A stretch of DNA of 64,000 nt from an uncultured Lachnospiraceae bacterium (GTDB lineage Bacteria; Bacillota; Clostridia; Lachnospirales; Lachnospiraceae): NCBI GenBank assembly GCA_944381405.1, contig CALWLA010000008.1:1-64000 (forward strand), written 5' to 3'. Shown here one piece after another: positions 24,669 through 34,935 of the stretch; within the stretch, counting starts at the first letter, position 1, and each line of letters begins with the position of its first letter. A model generated the notes under the pieces. The model saw nothing but the letters and a program-made list of their open reading frames with translations, was not told where the DNA came from and ran no database searches. Both the position numbers and the translations under genes were made by a program.

Positions 24669-26336
24669 ATGATCAACGCAAACAAATATACGCGCCAGTT
24701 CTTTCCGGTGGCGGCGCCGGAGCGGAAGTGGGCGAAGAAAACCTATATTGAAAAAGCGCCGGTCTGGTGCTCCGTGGATCTTCGGGACGGCAATCAGTCC
24801 CTGGTGATCCCCATGAGCCTGGAGGAAAAGCTGGACTTTTTCAAGCTGCTTGTGGACATTGGCTTTAAGGAGATCGAGGTGGGTTTTCCGGCAGCGTCCG
24901 AAACGGAATATACCTTTCTGCGGACCCTGATCGAGAAAAAAATGATTCCCGACGACGTTACCGTGCAGGTGCTGACCCAGAGCCGGGAGCATATCATCCG
25001 CAAGACCTTTGAAGCCCTTAAGGGCTGCAAGAACGCCATCGTACACCTGTACAACTCCACCTCTCTGGCACAGCGGGAGCAGGTCTTCCGCAAGTCCAAG
25101 GAGGAGATCATCCGGATCGCCGTAGAGGGTGCGGAGCTTTTTGAAAAGATCGCGGCGGAAACCGGGGCCCATTATCGCTATGAGTACTCTCCGGAATCCT
25201 TTACCGGAACGGAGCCGGAGTTCGCCCTGGAGATCTGCAACGCGGTGCTGGATGTCTGGAAGCCTACGCCGGACCGGAAGGCCATCATCAATCTTCCGGC
25301 GACGGTGGAGCTTTCCTCTCCCCATGTGTATGCGGATCAGGTGGAATATATCTGCGACAATCTGAAATACCGGGAGGCGGTGGAGGTCTCCCTCCATCCC
25401 CATAACGACCGGGGCTGCGCCGTGGCGGATGCGGAGCTTGGCATCCTTGCAGGAGCAGATCGGATCGAGGGGACCCTGTTCGGAAACGGCGAGCGCACCG
25501 GAAACGTGGACATCATTACCCTGGCCCTCAACATGTACGCCCAGGGCGTGGAGCCGGGACTTGATTTTACGGACATGCCGAAGATCACGGAGCTTTACGA
25601 GCGGGTGACCCGGATGCACGTTTATGAGAGGCAGCCGTATGCGGGCAAGCTGGTCTTCGCGGCTTTCTCCGGCTCTCACCAGGACGCCATCGCCAAGGGC
25701 ATGAAGTGGCGGGAGGAAAAAAACTGCGATACCTGGACGGTGCCCTATCTCCCCATCGACCCGAAGGATGTGGGCAGGGAATACGAGACGGACGTGATCC
25801 GCATCAATTCCCAGTCCGGAAAGGGCGGCATCGGATATCTCCTGGAGCACAGCTTCGGCTATGTGCTTCCGGCAGCTATGCGGGAGGAAGTCGGCTATGC
25901 GGTGAAATCCGTATCGGATCACGCCCATGCGGAGCTTTCTCCGGAGCAGGTGCTGGGCGTATTTACCGATACCTATGTGAACATCAACAACCACATCCGG
26001 CTCATCGACTATCACTTTGTACGGACGCCGGAGATCCATGTAATCGTCAGCGTGGAGATCGACGGCGAGCAGAAGGAACTGACTGCTACCGGTAACGGAC
26101 GTCTGGATGCGGTGAGCAACGCGGTGAAAAAGCAGCTGGGCATCGCCTTCTCCGACCTGACCTATGAGGAGCACGCGCTGACCAAGGGATCCTCCTCCAA
26201 GGCGATCTCCTATGTCAGCATCGTTCCGGAAAACGGAAAGCGGGTATGGGGCGCAGGCATTCACGACGATATCATCGCATCGTCCATCAACGCCCTGTTC
26301 TCAGCCATCAACCGCAGCATAGAAGGAGGAAAATAA
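24669..26336 (+). CDS. leuA: 2-Isopropylmalate synthase (long, LeuA2-like type)
   Basis: Enzyme of 555 aa that condenses acetyl-CoA with 2-oxoisovalerate, the first leucine-specific step. The TIM-barrel start carries CSVDLRDGNQSL and the metal ligands include the HPHNDRG motif (VSLHPHNDRGCAVAD). The C-terminal regulatory domain (about 440-555) should bind leucine for feedback inhibition. The length and the N-terminal NKYTRQFFP motif match the longer class also found in Actinobacteria and fungi, not the roughly 500-aa class. The ATG at 24669 follows GAGGAG. Confidence 0.96.
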   Translation: MINANKYTRQFFPVAAPERKWAKKTYIEKAPVWCSVDLRDGNQSLVIPMSLEEKLDFFKLLVDIGFKEIEVGFPAASETEYTFLRTLIEKKMIPDDVTVQVLTQSREHIIRKTFEALKGCKNAIVHLYNSTSLAQREQVFRKSKEEIIRIAVEGAELFEKIAAETGAHYRYEYSPESFTGTEPEFALEICNAVLDVWKPTPDRKAIINLPATVELSSPHVYADQVEYICDNLKYREAVEVSLHPHNDRGCAVADAELGILAGADRIEGTLFGNGERTGNVDIITLALNMYAQGVEPGLDFTDMPKITELYERVTRMHVYERQPYAGKLVFAAFSGSHQDAIAKGMKWREEKNCDTWTVPYLPIDPKDVGREYETDVIRINSQSGKGGIGYLLEHSFGYVLPAAMREEVGYAVKSVSDHAHAELSPEQVLGVFTDTYVNINNHIRLIDYHFVRTPEIHVIVSVEIDGEQKELTATGNGRLDAVSNAVKKQLGIAFSDLTYEEHALTKGSSSKAISYVSIVPENGKRVWGAGIHDDIIASSINALFSAINRSIEGGK

Positions 26337-26339
26337 ACC

Positions 26340-27602
26340 ATGGGCATGACAATGACACAGAAGATCCTGGCGGCTCACGCAGGACTTCCGGAGGTGGCTC
26401 CGGGCCAGCTCATCGAGGCAAAGCTGGACATCGTGCTGGGAAACGACATCACCACGCCGGTGGCCATCAACGAGTTTAAAAAGGCGGGCTTTGACCAGGT
26501 GTTTGACAAGGACCGGGTGGCCATCGTACTGGATCATTTTGTTCCCAACAAGGATATCAAGGCGGCGGAGCAGTCCAAGCAGTGCCGGGAATTTGCCTGC
26601 TCCCATTGCGTCAGCCATTTTTATGACGTGGGAAAAATGGGCATCGAGCATGCCCTCCTGCCAGAGCAGGGCGTGGTCACCGCCGGAGACTGCATCATCG
26701 GCGCAGACAGCCATACCTGTACCTATGGAGCTCTGGGAGCCTTTTCCACCGGCGTAGGCAGCACGGACATGGCGGCGGGCATGGCAACGGGCATGGCCTG
26801 GTTCAAGGTGCCTCCGGCGATCCGCTTCCATCTGACGGGAAAGCTCCCTGCAAACTGCAGCGGCAAGGATGTGATCCTGACCATCATCGGCATGATCGGC
26901 GTGGACGGCGCCCTTTATAAGAGCATGGAGTTTACGGGAGAGGGCGTTTCCTCTCTGTCCATGGACGACCGCCTCTGCATCTGCAACATGGCCATCGAGG
27001 CCGGGGCGAAAAACGGTATCTTCCCGGTGGATGAAACCACAAAGGCATATCTTTCCGGCCGCAGTGAGCGGGAGCCGGTGGTATATGAGGCGGACCCGGA
27101 TGCGGAATACGAAAAGACCATCGAGATCGACCTTTCAAAGATCGTGCCCACCGTCAGCTGTCCCCATCTTCCGGAAAACACCCATCCGGCAGCGGAGCTT
27201 TCGGACATCAGGATCGATCAGGTGGTGATCGGAAGCTGTACCAACGGCCGCATGGAGGACATGGAGACGGCTTACCGGATCCTGAAGGGAAAGAAAGTGG
27301 CGGAGGGCGTCCGCTGCATCATTATTCCCGCCACCCAGCAGATCATGAAGGAATGCGTGGAGCGGGGATATGTCACTGCCTTTATCGAGGCGGGAGCGGT
27401 GGTGTCAACCCCCACCTGCGGACCCTGCCTTGGGGGCTACATGGGGATCCTGGCAGCAGGCGAGCGCTGCGTGGCCACCACCAACCGGAATTTTGTAGGC
27501 CGCATGGGACATGTGGACAGCGAGGTGTATCTTGCCAGCCCGGCAACGGCGGCTCAGAGCGCCCTGACGGGCTATATTACCGCGCCGAAGGAGGTGTTTT
27601 GA
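26340..27602 (+). CDS. leuC: 3-Isopropylmalate dehydratase large subunit
   Basis: Aconitase-family subunit of 420 aa with a 4Fe-4S cluster. With LeuD it isomerises 2-isopropylmalate to 3-isopropylmalate. Cluster Cys ligands are visible in IGSCTNGR and in PTCGPCLGG; the substrate loop includes [13 protein letters not shown]. At about 420 aa it belongs to the shorter clostridial/archaeal LeuC class. It starts 3 bp after leuA and its stop overlaps the leuD start as TGATG. Confidence 0.96.
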   Translation: MGMTMTQKILAAHAGLPEVAPGQLIEAKLDIVLGNDITTPVAINEFKKAGFDQVFDKDRVAIVLDHFVPNKDIKAAEQSKQCREFACSHCVSHFYDVGKMGIEHALLPEQGVVTAGDCIIGADSHTCTYGALGAFSTGVGSTDMAAGMATGMAWFKVPPAIRFHLTGKLPANCSGKDVILTIIGMIGVDGALYKSMEFTGEGVSSLSMDDRLCICNMAIEAGAKNGIFPVDETTKAYLSGRSEREPVVYEADPDAEYEKTIEIDLSKIVPTVSCPHLPENTHPAAELSDIRIDQVVIGSCTNGRMEDMETAYRILKGKKVAEGVRCIIIPATQQIMKECVERGYVTAFIEAGAVVSTPTCGPCLGGYMGILAAGERCVATTNRNFVGRMGHVDSEVYLASPATAAQSALTGYITAPKEVF

Positions 27603-28087
27603 TGGAAACCAAAGGTAGGGTATTCAAATATCCCGATAACGTGGACACGGATGTGATCATTCCTGCCCGTTATCTGAACTCATCGGATGCGCAGGAGCTG
27701 GCGAAGCACTGCATGGAGGATATTGATCAGAGCTTTGTGAGCCGGGTGCGGCCCGGGGATGTGATGGTGGCCGGATGGAATTTCGGCTGCGGCTCCTCCA
27801 GAGAGCATGCACCCTTAGTGATCAAGACCTGCGGCACCGGCTGCGTCATCGCAAAAAGCTTTGCCCGCATTTTTTACCGCAACGCCATCAATATCGGACT
27901 GCCGATCCTGGAATGCCCGGAGGCGGCGGAGGAGATTTCCGACGGGGACGAGGTGCAGGTGAATTTTGATACCGGAGTCATCAGCGACCTGACCACGGGA
28001 AAAAGCTATCAGGCCCAGCCCTTCCCGCCCTTTATTCAGAATATCATCAAAAAAGGCGGCCTCCTTGCCGCGCTGAAAGAAAGGTAA
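27602..28087 (+). CDS. leuD: 3-Isopropylmalate dehydratase small subunit
   Basis: Swivel-domain subunit of 161 aa. The family motifs [13 protein letters not shown] and [12 protein letters not shown] are intact. Initiation at 27602 overlaps the leuC stop codon, indicating coupling; a longer reading that begins inside leuC is only the alternate frame. The size matches the short partner of the 420-aa LeuC class. Confidence 0.96.
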   Translation: METKGRVFKYPDNVDTDVIIPARYLNSSDAQELAKHCMEDIDQSFVSRVRPGDVMVAGWNFGCGSSREHAPLVIKTCGTGCVIAKSFARIFYRNAINIGLPILECPEAAEEISDGDEVQVNFDTGVISDLTTGKSYQAQPFPPFIQNIIKKGGLLAALKER

Positions 28088-28093
28088 ACGCAT

Positions 28094-29167
28094 ATGGAAA
28101 AACATATCACCGTCCTTCCGGGCGACGGCATCGGCCCGGAGATCATTGCGGAGGCGGTCAAGGTACTGGACCGGATCGGGGAGCGCTATGGACACAGCTT
28201 CCGTTATACCTATGTGGACATCGGCGGCTGCTCCATCGACAAATACGGCGTGCCCATTACAGAAGAGGGCATGGAGCTGTGCAAATCCGCTGACAGCGTG
28301 CTGCTGGGAGCGGTAGGCGGCCCCAAGTGGGACGACTGCCCGGCGGAGATCCGTCCGGAAAAGGCCCTTCTGGGGGTCCGGAAGGCCCTGGGACTTTTCG
28401 CAAATCTGCGGCCCACGAAGCTGTTCCCTCAGCTGGCGGAAACCTCACCCCTGAAAATAGAGATCGTAGGGGGCGGCATCGACCTTTTGATCGTCCGGGA
28501 GCTTACCGGCGGCGTTTATTTCGGCGGCCACAGCACCGAGGAAAAGGACGGGGAGCTGGTGGCGACGGATATCATGCCCTATTCCGAGCACGAGATCGAG
28601 CGCATCGGACGGGTGGCCTTTGAGACCGCCATGAAGCGCAGAAAGCGCCTTGCCTCCGTGGACAAGGCCAACGTGCTGGATACCTCCAGGCTCTGGAGAA
28701 AGGTGATGCACAGGCTCGCCGCAGAGTATCCCGAGGTGCAGTACAGCGACGTGCTGGTGGACAACACCGCCATGCAGATGATTCGGAACCCTGCCCAGTT
28801 CGATGTGCTGGTGACGGAAAACATGTTCGGCGACATCCTGTCCGACGAGGCCTCCATGCTGACGGGCTCCATCGGCATGATGCCCTCTGCCTCCCTGTCC
28901 GAGGGGACTCTGGGCATGTACGAGCCCATCCATGGCTCCGCTCCGGACATCGCAGGGCAGAATCTGGCGAACCCCCTGGGCACCATCCTTTCCGCAGCCA
29001 TGATGCTCCGGTATTCCTTCGATATGGCGGAGGAAGCGGACGCCATCGAGCAGGCGGTCAACGAGGTGCTGAATCAGGGCTACCGCACAGGAGACATCCT
29101 CCAGGAGGGCTGTAAGAAGGTATCCTGCAGCGAGATGGGAGACCTGGTGACGGCCCAGATCGGGTAA
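28094..29167 (+). CDS. leuB: 3-Isopropylmalate dehydrogenase
   Basis: NAD-dependent oxidative decarboxylase of 357 aa producing 2-oxoisocaproate. The start [13 protein letters not shown], the catalytic segment [11 protein letters not shown] and the metal/substrate motif [18 protein letters not shown] are all present. The NAD-binding motif [13 protein letters not shown] lies near residue 277. It is the last gene of the operon; a large hairpin follows 78 bp downstream. Confidence 0.97.
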   Translation: MEKHITVLPGDGIGPEIIAEAVKVLDRIGERYGHSFRYTYVDIGGCSIDKYGVPITEEGMELCKSADSVLLGAVGGPKWDDCPAEIRPEKALLGVRKALGLFANLRPTKLFPQLAETSPLKIEIVGGGIDLLIVRELTGGVYFGGHSTEEKDGELVATDIMPYSEHEIERIGRVAFETAMKRRKRLASVDKANVLDTSRLWRKVMHRLAAEYPEVQYSDVLVDNTAMQMIRNPAQFDVLVTENMFGDILSDEASMLTGSIGMMPSASLSEGTLGMYEPIHGSAPDIAGQNLANPLGTILSAAMMLRYSFDMAEEADAIEQAVNEVLNQGYRTGDILQEGCKKVSCSEMGDLVTAQIG

Positions 29168-29244
29168 GAAGTCTGGGCACATTTATAACAAGGATGGCAG
29201 GCAGCAGGAAAGCGCTGTGATATAAGTCCGAAAAGTAAAACAAA

Positions 29245-29291
29245 GAGGGCATCACAAAATCAACAGATTTCGTTGATTGAGCGATGCCCTC
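29245..29291. terminator. Two-step hairpin after leuB
   Basis: GAGGGCATC (29245-29253) pairs with GATGCCCTC (29283-29291), and inside it AATCAAC pairs with GTTGATT. The T run afterwards is weak (GGTCTGTTT), so termination may be partial or the element may stabilise the mRNA end. Confidence 0.6.
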
Positions 29292-29350
29292 GGTCTGTTT
29301 ATGGAAAGGTTTTGAAATCCGGTTTTTCGCCGGATTGTTACAAATATAAC

Positions 29351-29379
29351 TTGCTGTTTTGCCCCTGTGAAAATATAAT
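29351..29379 (+). promoter_or_regulatory. Promoter of the pentose kinase/epimerase genes
   Basis: TTGCTG, a 17-bp spacer and a perfect TATAAT lie 84 bp upstream of the kinase start codon at 29463. Confidence 0.72.
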
Positions 29380-29462
29380 GATAGCAGATGAAAGCGCCGC
29401 GAAGCGGCACACAGATATGCCGTGCAAAACACGGCGGAAAAGAAGGAAAGAGGGGAAGAGAT

Positions 29463-31085
29463 ATGGGAGTTGACAGGGAAGCTGCAAGGCAATGGATCGA
29501 AGCGGGAAGGACCTCCCTTGGCATCGAATTCGGTTCCACCAGAATCAAGGCGGTGCTCATCGGAGAGGACATGGCCCCCATTGCCCAGGGAAGCTTTGAG
29601 TGGGAAAATCATCTGGAAAACGGAATCTGGACTTACCCGGTGTCGGAGATCCTGGAGGGCCTTAAGAAGTGCTACGGTGATCTGCGGGAGGACGTGGAAA
29701 AAACCTACGGCGTTCCTTTAAAAACCGTGGGATCCATGGGCGTAAGCGCCATGATGCATGGATATATGGCCTTTGACGGGAAGGGGGAGCTGCTGGTTCC
29801 CTTCCGTACCTGGCGGAATACCATCACCCAGGAGGCTTCGGAAAAACTGACGGAGCTCTTTCAGTACAACATTCCCCAGAGATGGAGCATCGCCCATCTG
29901 TATCAGGCCATGCTGAACCGCGAGGAGCATCTGCCGAAGCTCCGGTTTCTCACCACCCTGGCAGGCTATATCCACTGGAAGCTTACCGGGGAAAAGGTGC
30001 TGGGTATCGGCGATGCCTCCGGCATGTTCCCCATCGATACGGAACAGAAATGCTATAACGAAAAAATGATGGATCAGTTCCAGGAGCTGGTAAAGGCCGA
30101 GGGCTATGAGTGGCGGCTTCAGGACATCCTGCCGAAGGTGCTGCTTGCCGGGGAGGAAGCTGGCAGGCTGACCCCGGAGGGCGCGGCCCTGCTGGATGAG
30201 ACCGGGACCCTGGAGGCGGGAGTTCCCCTTTGTCCGCCGGAGGGCGACGCAGGCACCGGCATGGCGGCCACCAACAGCGTGGCGGTGAGGACCGGAAACG
30301 TGTCTGCGGGAACCTCCGTGTTTGCCATGGTGGTGTTGGAAAAGGAGCTGTCCAGGGTATACCCGGAGATCGACATGGTGACGACCCCCTCCGGCAACCT
30401 GGTAGGCATGGTTCACTGCAACAACTGCACCTCGGATCTCAACGCCTGGGTGGAGATCTTCGATGAATTTTCCGCCCTGACCGGGAAAAAACTGGATAAG
30501 GGGGAGCTTTTCGGCCTCCTTTATAACCATGCCCTGACAGGAGATGCGGACTGCGGCGGGCTTCTGTCCTATGGCTATCTTTCCGGAGAGCCGGTAACGG
30601 GATTTGAGGAGGGCCGTCCCATGTTTGTGCGGACGCCGGACAGCCGATTTACCCTGGCAAACTTTATGCGGGCCAATCTCTACAGCGCCCTGGCTACCCT
30701 GAAGGTAGGCCTTGACCTGATGTTCCAGAAGGAGCAGGTAAAGCTGGACTGCCTCATGGGCCACGGCGGATTTTTCAAGACCCCGGGCGTAGGACAGCGG
30801 ATCATGGCGGCGGCAGCCTCCGGCCCGGTGGCAGTCATGGAAACCGCAGGAGAGGGAGGCGCCTGGGGCATCGCCCTGCTGGCGGCCTACATGCAGCGGA
30901 AGGAGACAGGGGAGACCCTGGAGGCCTTCCTGCAGGACAAGGTATTTGCAGGTGCAAAGTCCGTCCGCATGGAGCCGAAGCAGGAGGACATCGCAGGCTT
31001 CGAGAAATTTATGGAACGTTACCGCGCAGGCCTTGCCGCAGAGAGAGCGGCTGTGGAGAGCCTTGCGCTTTGGGAGGAGGATTAA
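29463..31085 (+). CDS. FGGY-family carbohydrate kinase (probable L-ribulokinase/xylulokinase type)
   Basis: Sugar kinase of 540 aa. The N-terminal phosphate motif is [14 protein letters not shown]; the second domain has [20 protein letters not shown] and a C-terminal glycine-rich segment [15 protein letters not shown]. The length and the AraD-type epimerase 3 bp downstream favour L-ribulose or a related ketopentose as substrate. No arabinose isomerase or transporter is next to it. The ATG at 29463 follows AGGGGAAGAG; the in-frame extension upstream has no family similarity. Confidence 0.88.
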   Translation: MGVDREAARQWIEAGRTSLGIEFGSTRIKAVLIGEDMAPIAQGSFEWENHLENGIWTYPVSEILEGLKKCYGDLREDVEKTYGVPLKTVGSMGVSAMMHGYMAFDGKGELLVPFRTWRNTITQEASEKLTELFQYNIPQRWSIAHLYQAMLNREEHLPKLRFLTTLAGYIHWKLTGEKVLGIGDASGMFPIDTEQKCYNEKMMDQFQELVKAEGYEWRLQDILPKVLLAGEEAGRLTPEGAALLDETGTLEAGVPLCPPEGDAGTGMAATNSVAVRTGNVSAGTSVFAMVVLEKELSRVYPEIDMVTTPSGNLVGMVHCNNCTSDLNAWVEIFDEFSALTGKKLDKGELFGLLYNHALTGDADCGGLLSYGYLSGEPVTGFEEGRPMFVRTPDSRFTLANFMRANLYSALATLKVGLDLMFQKEQVKLDCLMGHGGFFKTPGVGQRIMAAAASGPVAVMETAGEGGAWGIALLAAYMQRKETGETLEAFLQDKVFAGAKSVRMEPKQEDIAGFEKFMERYRAGLAAERAAVESLALWEED

Positions 31086-31087
31086 CC

Positions 31088-31789
31088 ATGCTTGAAGAAC
31101 TGAAACAGAAAGTTTATGAAGCCAACATGCAGCTGCCGGCCTATGGCCTGGTGACCTTTACCTGGGGCAACGTGTCAGGCATCGACAGGGAAAAGGGCCT
31201 TTTCGTCATCAAGCCCTCCGGGGTCCCCTATGAGGAGCTCCGTCCGGAGGATATGGTGGTGATGAACCTGAAGGGAGAAAAGGTGGAGGGAGATCTGAAC
31301 CCTTCCTCCGATACGCCTACCCATATGGTGCTGTACAACCGTTTCCCGGAGATCGGCGGCGTGGTCCACACCCACAGCTCCTGGGCCACTTCCTGGGCCC
31401 AGGCAGGCCGGGACATCCCAAGCTACGGCACTACCCATGCGGACTATATCTACGGCAGGGTGCCCTGCGTCCGGAATCTGACGCCAGAAGAGCTGGAGGA
31501 GTACGAGAAGAACACCGGCGTGCTCATCGCAGATCATTTTGAAGCCCATGGCATCGACTACAATGCGGTGCCCTGCGTGCTCTGCAAAAACCATGGCCCC
31601 TTTACCTGGGGCAAGGACGCCGCAGAGGCGGTCCACAATGCGGTGGTGCTGGAGGAGGTGGCCAAAATGGCAGCCCGGACGGAGACCATCAATCCCCGGG
31701 TACAGGAAACGCCCCAGTGCCTCCAGGACAAGCATTATCTGAGAAAGCACGGAGCAAACGCCTACTACGGACAGCCGGGCAGGAAATAA
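31088..31789 (+). CDS. araD: L-ribulose-5-phosphate 4-epimerase
   Basis: Zinc-dependent class II aldolase-family enzyme of 233 aa converting L-ribulose 5-phosphate to D-xylulose 5-phosphate. N-terminal substrate motif TWGNVSGID, zinc ligands in [13 protein letters not shown], and the catalytic-region sequence [13 protein letters not shown] are visible. It follows the FGGY kinase by 2 bp, starting at 31088; GGGAGGA in the kinase stop region serves as ribosome site. Together the pair feeds a ketopentose into the pentose phosphate pathway. Confidence 0.94.
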   Translation: MLEELKQKVYEANMQLPAYGLVTFTWGNVSGIDREKGLFVIKPSGVPYEELRPEDMVVMNLKGEKVEGDLNPSSDTPTHMVLYNRFPEIGGVVHTHSSWATSWAQAGRDIPSYGTTHADYIYGRVPCVRNLTPEELEEYEKNTGVLIADHFEAHGIDYNAVPCVLCKNHGPFTWGKDAAEAVHNAVVLEEVAKMAARTETINPRVQETPQCLQDKHYLRKHGANAYYGQPGRK

Positions 31790-31867
31790 ACCGCCGGGCA
31801 GAAAGAAAGGGCGGCAGAATGACCGCCGGAATCAAGACAGAATCGGGGACATCGGAGGATGGACAGG

Positions 31868-32764
31868 ATGAATAAGGGCTTTGGGCAGCGGGGTGTGATC
31901 TGCGCGGTCCTGGGAGCGGTAAGCTGGGGTTTTTCCGGAACCTGCAGCCAGTATATGTTTACGCACTATGAGATCAGCTCCACATGGCTGACCTCCATGA
32001 GGATGTTCCTTTCGGGCATCGTGCTTCTGATCATGTGCCTCTGCGGCCAGAGAAAGCAGCTTTTGGGCCTTTTGAAAAACCGCAGGGATATGGCGAGAGA
32101 GGTGGTTTTTGCGGTGGCGGGACTGATGTTCGTCCAGTTCACCTATCTGACCGCCATCCAGTATTCCAATTCCGCCACGGCCACGGTGCTGCAGAACCTG
32201 AGCGTGGCCTTTATCGCCGTGATCGTGGCGGTACAGACGAGAAAGATGCTCAGCAAAAAGCATGTTTTTTCCATTGCTCTGGCGCTGTTCGGCGTGTTTC
32301 TCATCGCCACCCACGGAAACCCCGGCAGCATGGTGATCTCCGGCAAGGGACTTTTCTGGGGGATCTGCTGCGCCTTTGGCGTGGTGACCTATACCATGCT
32401 GTCCACCAGGCTGGTAGCCAAGTGGGGCAGTCAGGCGGTGAGCGCCTACGGCATGCTCATCGGCGGTCTGGTGCTGGGCATCGGCACCGGCTCCTTCTGG
32501 AAGCCGGCAAGCCTTGATCTTGCGGGATTTTTCGTGCTGGGACTGATCGTCGCCATCGGCACAGTAGGGGCCTTTACCCTGTTCCTTCAGGGAATCAGCG
32601 AGATCGGCGCGGTGAAGGCCACCATCATCGGCTGTCTGGAGCCGGTTTCCGCCACGGTGATCTCCGCCTTCTGGCTGGGCTCCGTCTTTGAGCCCATCGA
32701 TCTGTTGGGCTTTGCCTGCATCCTGACCACGGTATTTTTGTTCAATACAGGAAAAAACGCTTGA
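31868..32764 (+). CDS. EamA/DMT family transporter
   Basis: Integral membrane protein of 298 aa with ten predicted helices in two EamA repeats, the standard drug/metabolite transporter layout. The motif AVSWGFSGTCSQYM opens the first repeat and GTVGAFTLFLQGISEIGA lies in the second. Direction and substrate are unknown. GGAGG is 9 bp upstream of the ATG at 31868 but directly abuts the ATG at 31859, so 31868 is preferred. The -35 box of the next transcript overlaps its stop codon. Confidence 0.9.
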   Translation: MNKGFGQRGVICAVLGAVSWGFSGTCSQYMFTHYEISSTWLTSMRMFLSGIVLLIMCLCGQRKQLLGLLKNRRDMAREVVFAVAGLMFVQFTYLTAIQYSNSATATVLQNLSVAFIAVIVAVQTRKMLSKKHVFSIALALFGVFLIATHGNPGSMVISGKGLFWGICCAFGVVTYTMLSTRLVAKWGSQAVSAYGMLIGGLVLGIGTGSFWKPASLDLAGFFVLGLIVAIGTVGAFTLFLQGISEIGAVKATIIGCLEPVSATVISAFWLGSVFEPIDLLGFACILTTVFLFNTGKNA

Positions 32765-32789
32765 CAATCCGGAAAAATTAGAGTAAATT
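32761..32789 (+). promoter_or_regulatory. Promoter of the met T-box operon
   Basis: TTGACA overlaps the stop codon of the transporter gene; after a 17-bp spacer comes TAAATT. Transcription would start near 32796, just before the T-box leader. Confidence 0.7.
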
Positions 32790-32799
32790 TAACCGCAAC

Positions 32800-33109
32800 A
32801 ACTGAATGACACAAAATGGCGTTGACGAGAAGAGTACGCAGTGAAAGTCTTAGGAGAGAATCCCTGTTCGCTGAGAGGGGAGAAGATGGAAGCTGCCGAA
32901 CATGGCCTCTGAGCAGCATGTATGAACCGGAAGGATAAGACATGACGGGTTCGCCCGTTACAGCGATAGGGTATTTAATTGGAGACATGCGTACCCGACG
33001 AGGGCTGTCCGTGTGAGCGGCAGCTGAAATTAGGTGGTAACACGGAAGACGTATAGGCTTTCGTCCTAATATCTTTATTCAAAAAAGGTATGGGACGGAA
33101 GCTTTTTTG
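32800..33109 (+). promoter_or_regulatory. T-box leader, probably tRNA-Met responsive
   Basis: The leader contains the 14-nt T-box AGGTGGTAACACGG (33032-33045), an AGTA element after GACGAGAAG (about 32825-32838), and a terminator stem from GGCTTTCGTCC (33056-33066) to GGACGGAAGC (33093-33102) followed by TTTTTT. The T-box can pair with the tRNA 3' end and free an antiterminator. By position before CCTCTGAG in stem I, the specifier codon appears to be ATG at 32902-32904. A methionine specifier fits the metNIQ genes downstream. Confidence 0.93.
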
Positions 33110-33142
33110 TTTCATCAGATCCGGGAACAGGAGAGACGATTT

Positions 33143-34174
33143 ATGATCGAACTGAAAAACGTAACAAAGACATTTGGCGGCCGGAGCGGAGACGTGCATG
33201 CGGTACAGGACGTTTCTCTCACGGTGGCGGAGGGAGAGATCTTCGGCATCATCGGATTTTCCGGCGCGGGAAAATCCACGCTGGTGCGGTGCATCAATCT
33301 GCTGGAGCGCCCCACCTCGGGCAGCGTCCTGATCGACGGAAAGGACATCACGAAGCTTTCAGAAAAGGAGCTGCGGGAGGTCAGGAAAAAGATCGGCATG
33401 ATCTTCCAGCATTTCAATCTGATGCGTTCCAGAACCGTTTACGGGAACATCGACTTCCCTCTGAAAAAAAGCGGCCTGTCCAGGGAGGAGCGGGACAAAA
33501 AGATCCGTTCCCTGCTGGAGCTGGTGGGGCTTTCCGATAAGATCGACGCTTATCCCTCCCAGCTTTCCGGAGGACAGAAGCAGCGGGTGGCCATCGCCAG
33601 AGCCCTGGCAAACGACCCCAAGGTGCTCCTTTGCGACGAGGCCACCTCGGCGCTGGATCCCCAGACCACCCAGTCCATCCTGAAGCTTCTGAACGAGGTA
33701 AACCGGAGACTGGGGCTCACCATCATCATCATCACCCACCAGATGGACGTGGTAAAGGACATCTGCGACAGGGTCGCGGTGATGGAAAACGGTCGGGTGG
33801 TGGAGGAAGGAAACACCATCGACGTGTTTGACCATCCCAGAGAGCCGGTGACCAAGGATTTCATCGCTACGGCAACCAATATCAACAAGATCTACGATCT
33901 GATCGAAAGCGGAAATCCCCTGACAGAGCTTCAGCCCGGCGGCAAGATGCTGATCCTGAGCTATTCCAATACAAACACCAAGGAGGCGGTGATCTCCCAG
34001 GTGTCGAGAAAGTTCCATGTGGACGCCAGCATCATTTTCGGCAATGTGGAGGTGCTGAAGGAGCTGCCCTTCGGAAAGCTGGTGGTCAGCGTCAACGGCG
34101 CGCCGGAGGATGTGGATGCGGCAGTGGCTTATTTTCAGTCTGTGGGAGTGGATACGGAGGTGATTAAAGGATGA
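33143..34174 (+). CDS. metN: Methionine ABC transporter ATP-binding protein
   Basis: ATPase of 343 aa for methionine uptake. Walker A GFSGAGKSTL, Q-loop MIFQHFNLM, signature LSGGQKQRVAIARAL and Walker B VLLCDEATSALDP are intact. The C-terminal NIL domain (about 265-343) senses intracellular methionine and gives trans-inhibition in this family. The ATG at 33143 (MIELKNVTKTF) follows AGGAGAG; the in-frame extension to 33107 would reach back into the terminator region. Its stop overlaps metI. Confidence 0.96.
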   Translation: MIELKNVTKTFGGRSGDVHAVQDVSLTVAEGEIFGIIGFSGAGKSTLVRCINLLERPTSGSVLIDGKDITKLSEKELREVRKKIGMIFQHFNLMRSRTVYGNIDFPLKKSGLSREERDKKIRSLLELVGLSDKIDAYPSQLSGGQKQRVAIARALANDPKVLLCDEATSALDPQTTQSILKLLNEVNRRLGLTIIIITHQMDVVKDICDRVAVMENGRVVEEGNTIDVFDHPREPVTKDFIATATNINKIYDLIESGNPLTELQPGGKMLILSYSNTNTKEAVISQVSRKFHVDASIIFGNVEVLKELPFGKLVVSVNGAPEDVDAAVAYFQSVGVDTEVIKG

Positions 34175-34848
34175 ACATGATATATCAGATCGCACCAAAT
34201 CTGGAAAGCCGTGGCGAGGAGCTTCTGGAATGTACGGTGCAGACCATTCAGATGGTGGTGGTATCCGCCCTCTTCGCCTTTGTCATCGGCGTGATCCTGG
34301 GCGTTCTGCTGATCGTCACGAGAAAGGGCGGCCTGATGGAATGCACGCCCCTTTATCGGGTACTGGACAAGGGCATCGACATCGTCCGCTCCATTCCCTT
34401 CATCATCCTCATGTTCCTGCTGATCCCCGTGAGCCGGGCCATCGTGGGAACCAGCCTAGGAGTGGCCGGAGCCTACGTTCCCCTGATCTGCGGCACGGTC
34501 CCCTTTTTCGGCAGACAGGTGGAAACGGCCATCGCCGAGGTGGACAGCGGCCTCATCGAAGCCAGCAAAGCCATGGGCTTTGCTCCGGTGGAGATCATAT
34601 TTGGCGTGTATCTGCGGGAGAGCATCCCCAGCATCACCCGGGTCAGCATGATCACGCTGGTGAACCTGGTGGGCCTGACCGCCATGGCAGGCGCTGTAGG
34701 CGCAGGGGGCCTGGGAGATTTCGCCATCCGCTACGGCTACCAGCAGTATGAATATGACCTTTTATGGATCACGGTGATCATCATCCTGCTGATCGTCAGC
34801 GTCATTCAGCTGGTGGGAAATATCATTATCCGGCATACAAGCCATTAA
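34171..34848 (+). CDS. metI: Methionine ABC transporter permease
   Basis: Membrane protein of 225 aa with five predicted helices, the normal MetI topology. The coupling motif EASKAMGFAPVEIIFGVYL and the helix VSMITLVNLVGLTAMAGAV are typical. It overlaps metN by 4 bp (ATGA), implying coupling; ATG 34177 is an alternative start. Confidence 0.95.
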   Translation: MNMIYQIAPNLESRGEELLECTVQTIQMVVVSALFAFVIGVILGVLLIVTRKGGLMECTPLYRVLDKGIDIVRSIPFIILMFLLIPVSRAIVGTSLGVAGAYVPLICGTVPFFGRQVETAIAEVDSGLIEASKAMGFAPVEIIFGVYLRESIPSITRVSMITLVNLVGLTAMAGAVGAGGLGDFAIRYGYQQYEYDLLWITVIIILLIVSVIQLVGNIIIRHTSH

Positions 34849-34935
34849 GAAAACGTTTACAAATTCCAGAAGGCGGAAGCCTCCTGCGAATTCAGATCAA
34901 TCAAGAAAAAAACTTATCTCTGGGAGGAAAAGGAC

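Noticed and set aside
23448-26264. A 938-codon open frame on the minus strand across ilvA and leuA
   Set aside because: It is antisense to two clearly conserved genes. Long antisense frames arise from the GC-rich third codon positions here, and the translated sequence is His/Leu/Gly-rich without domain similarity.
32800-33109. SAM (S-box) riboswitch upstream of metN
   Set aside because: Expected in some Firmicutes for met genes, but the conserved AGGTGGTAACACGG box and the antiterminator arrangement are those of a T-box; no S-box core was seen.
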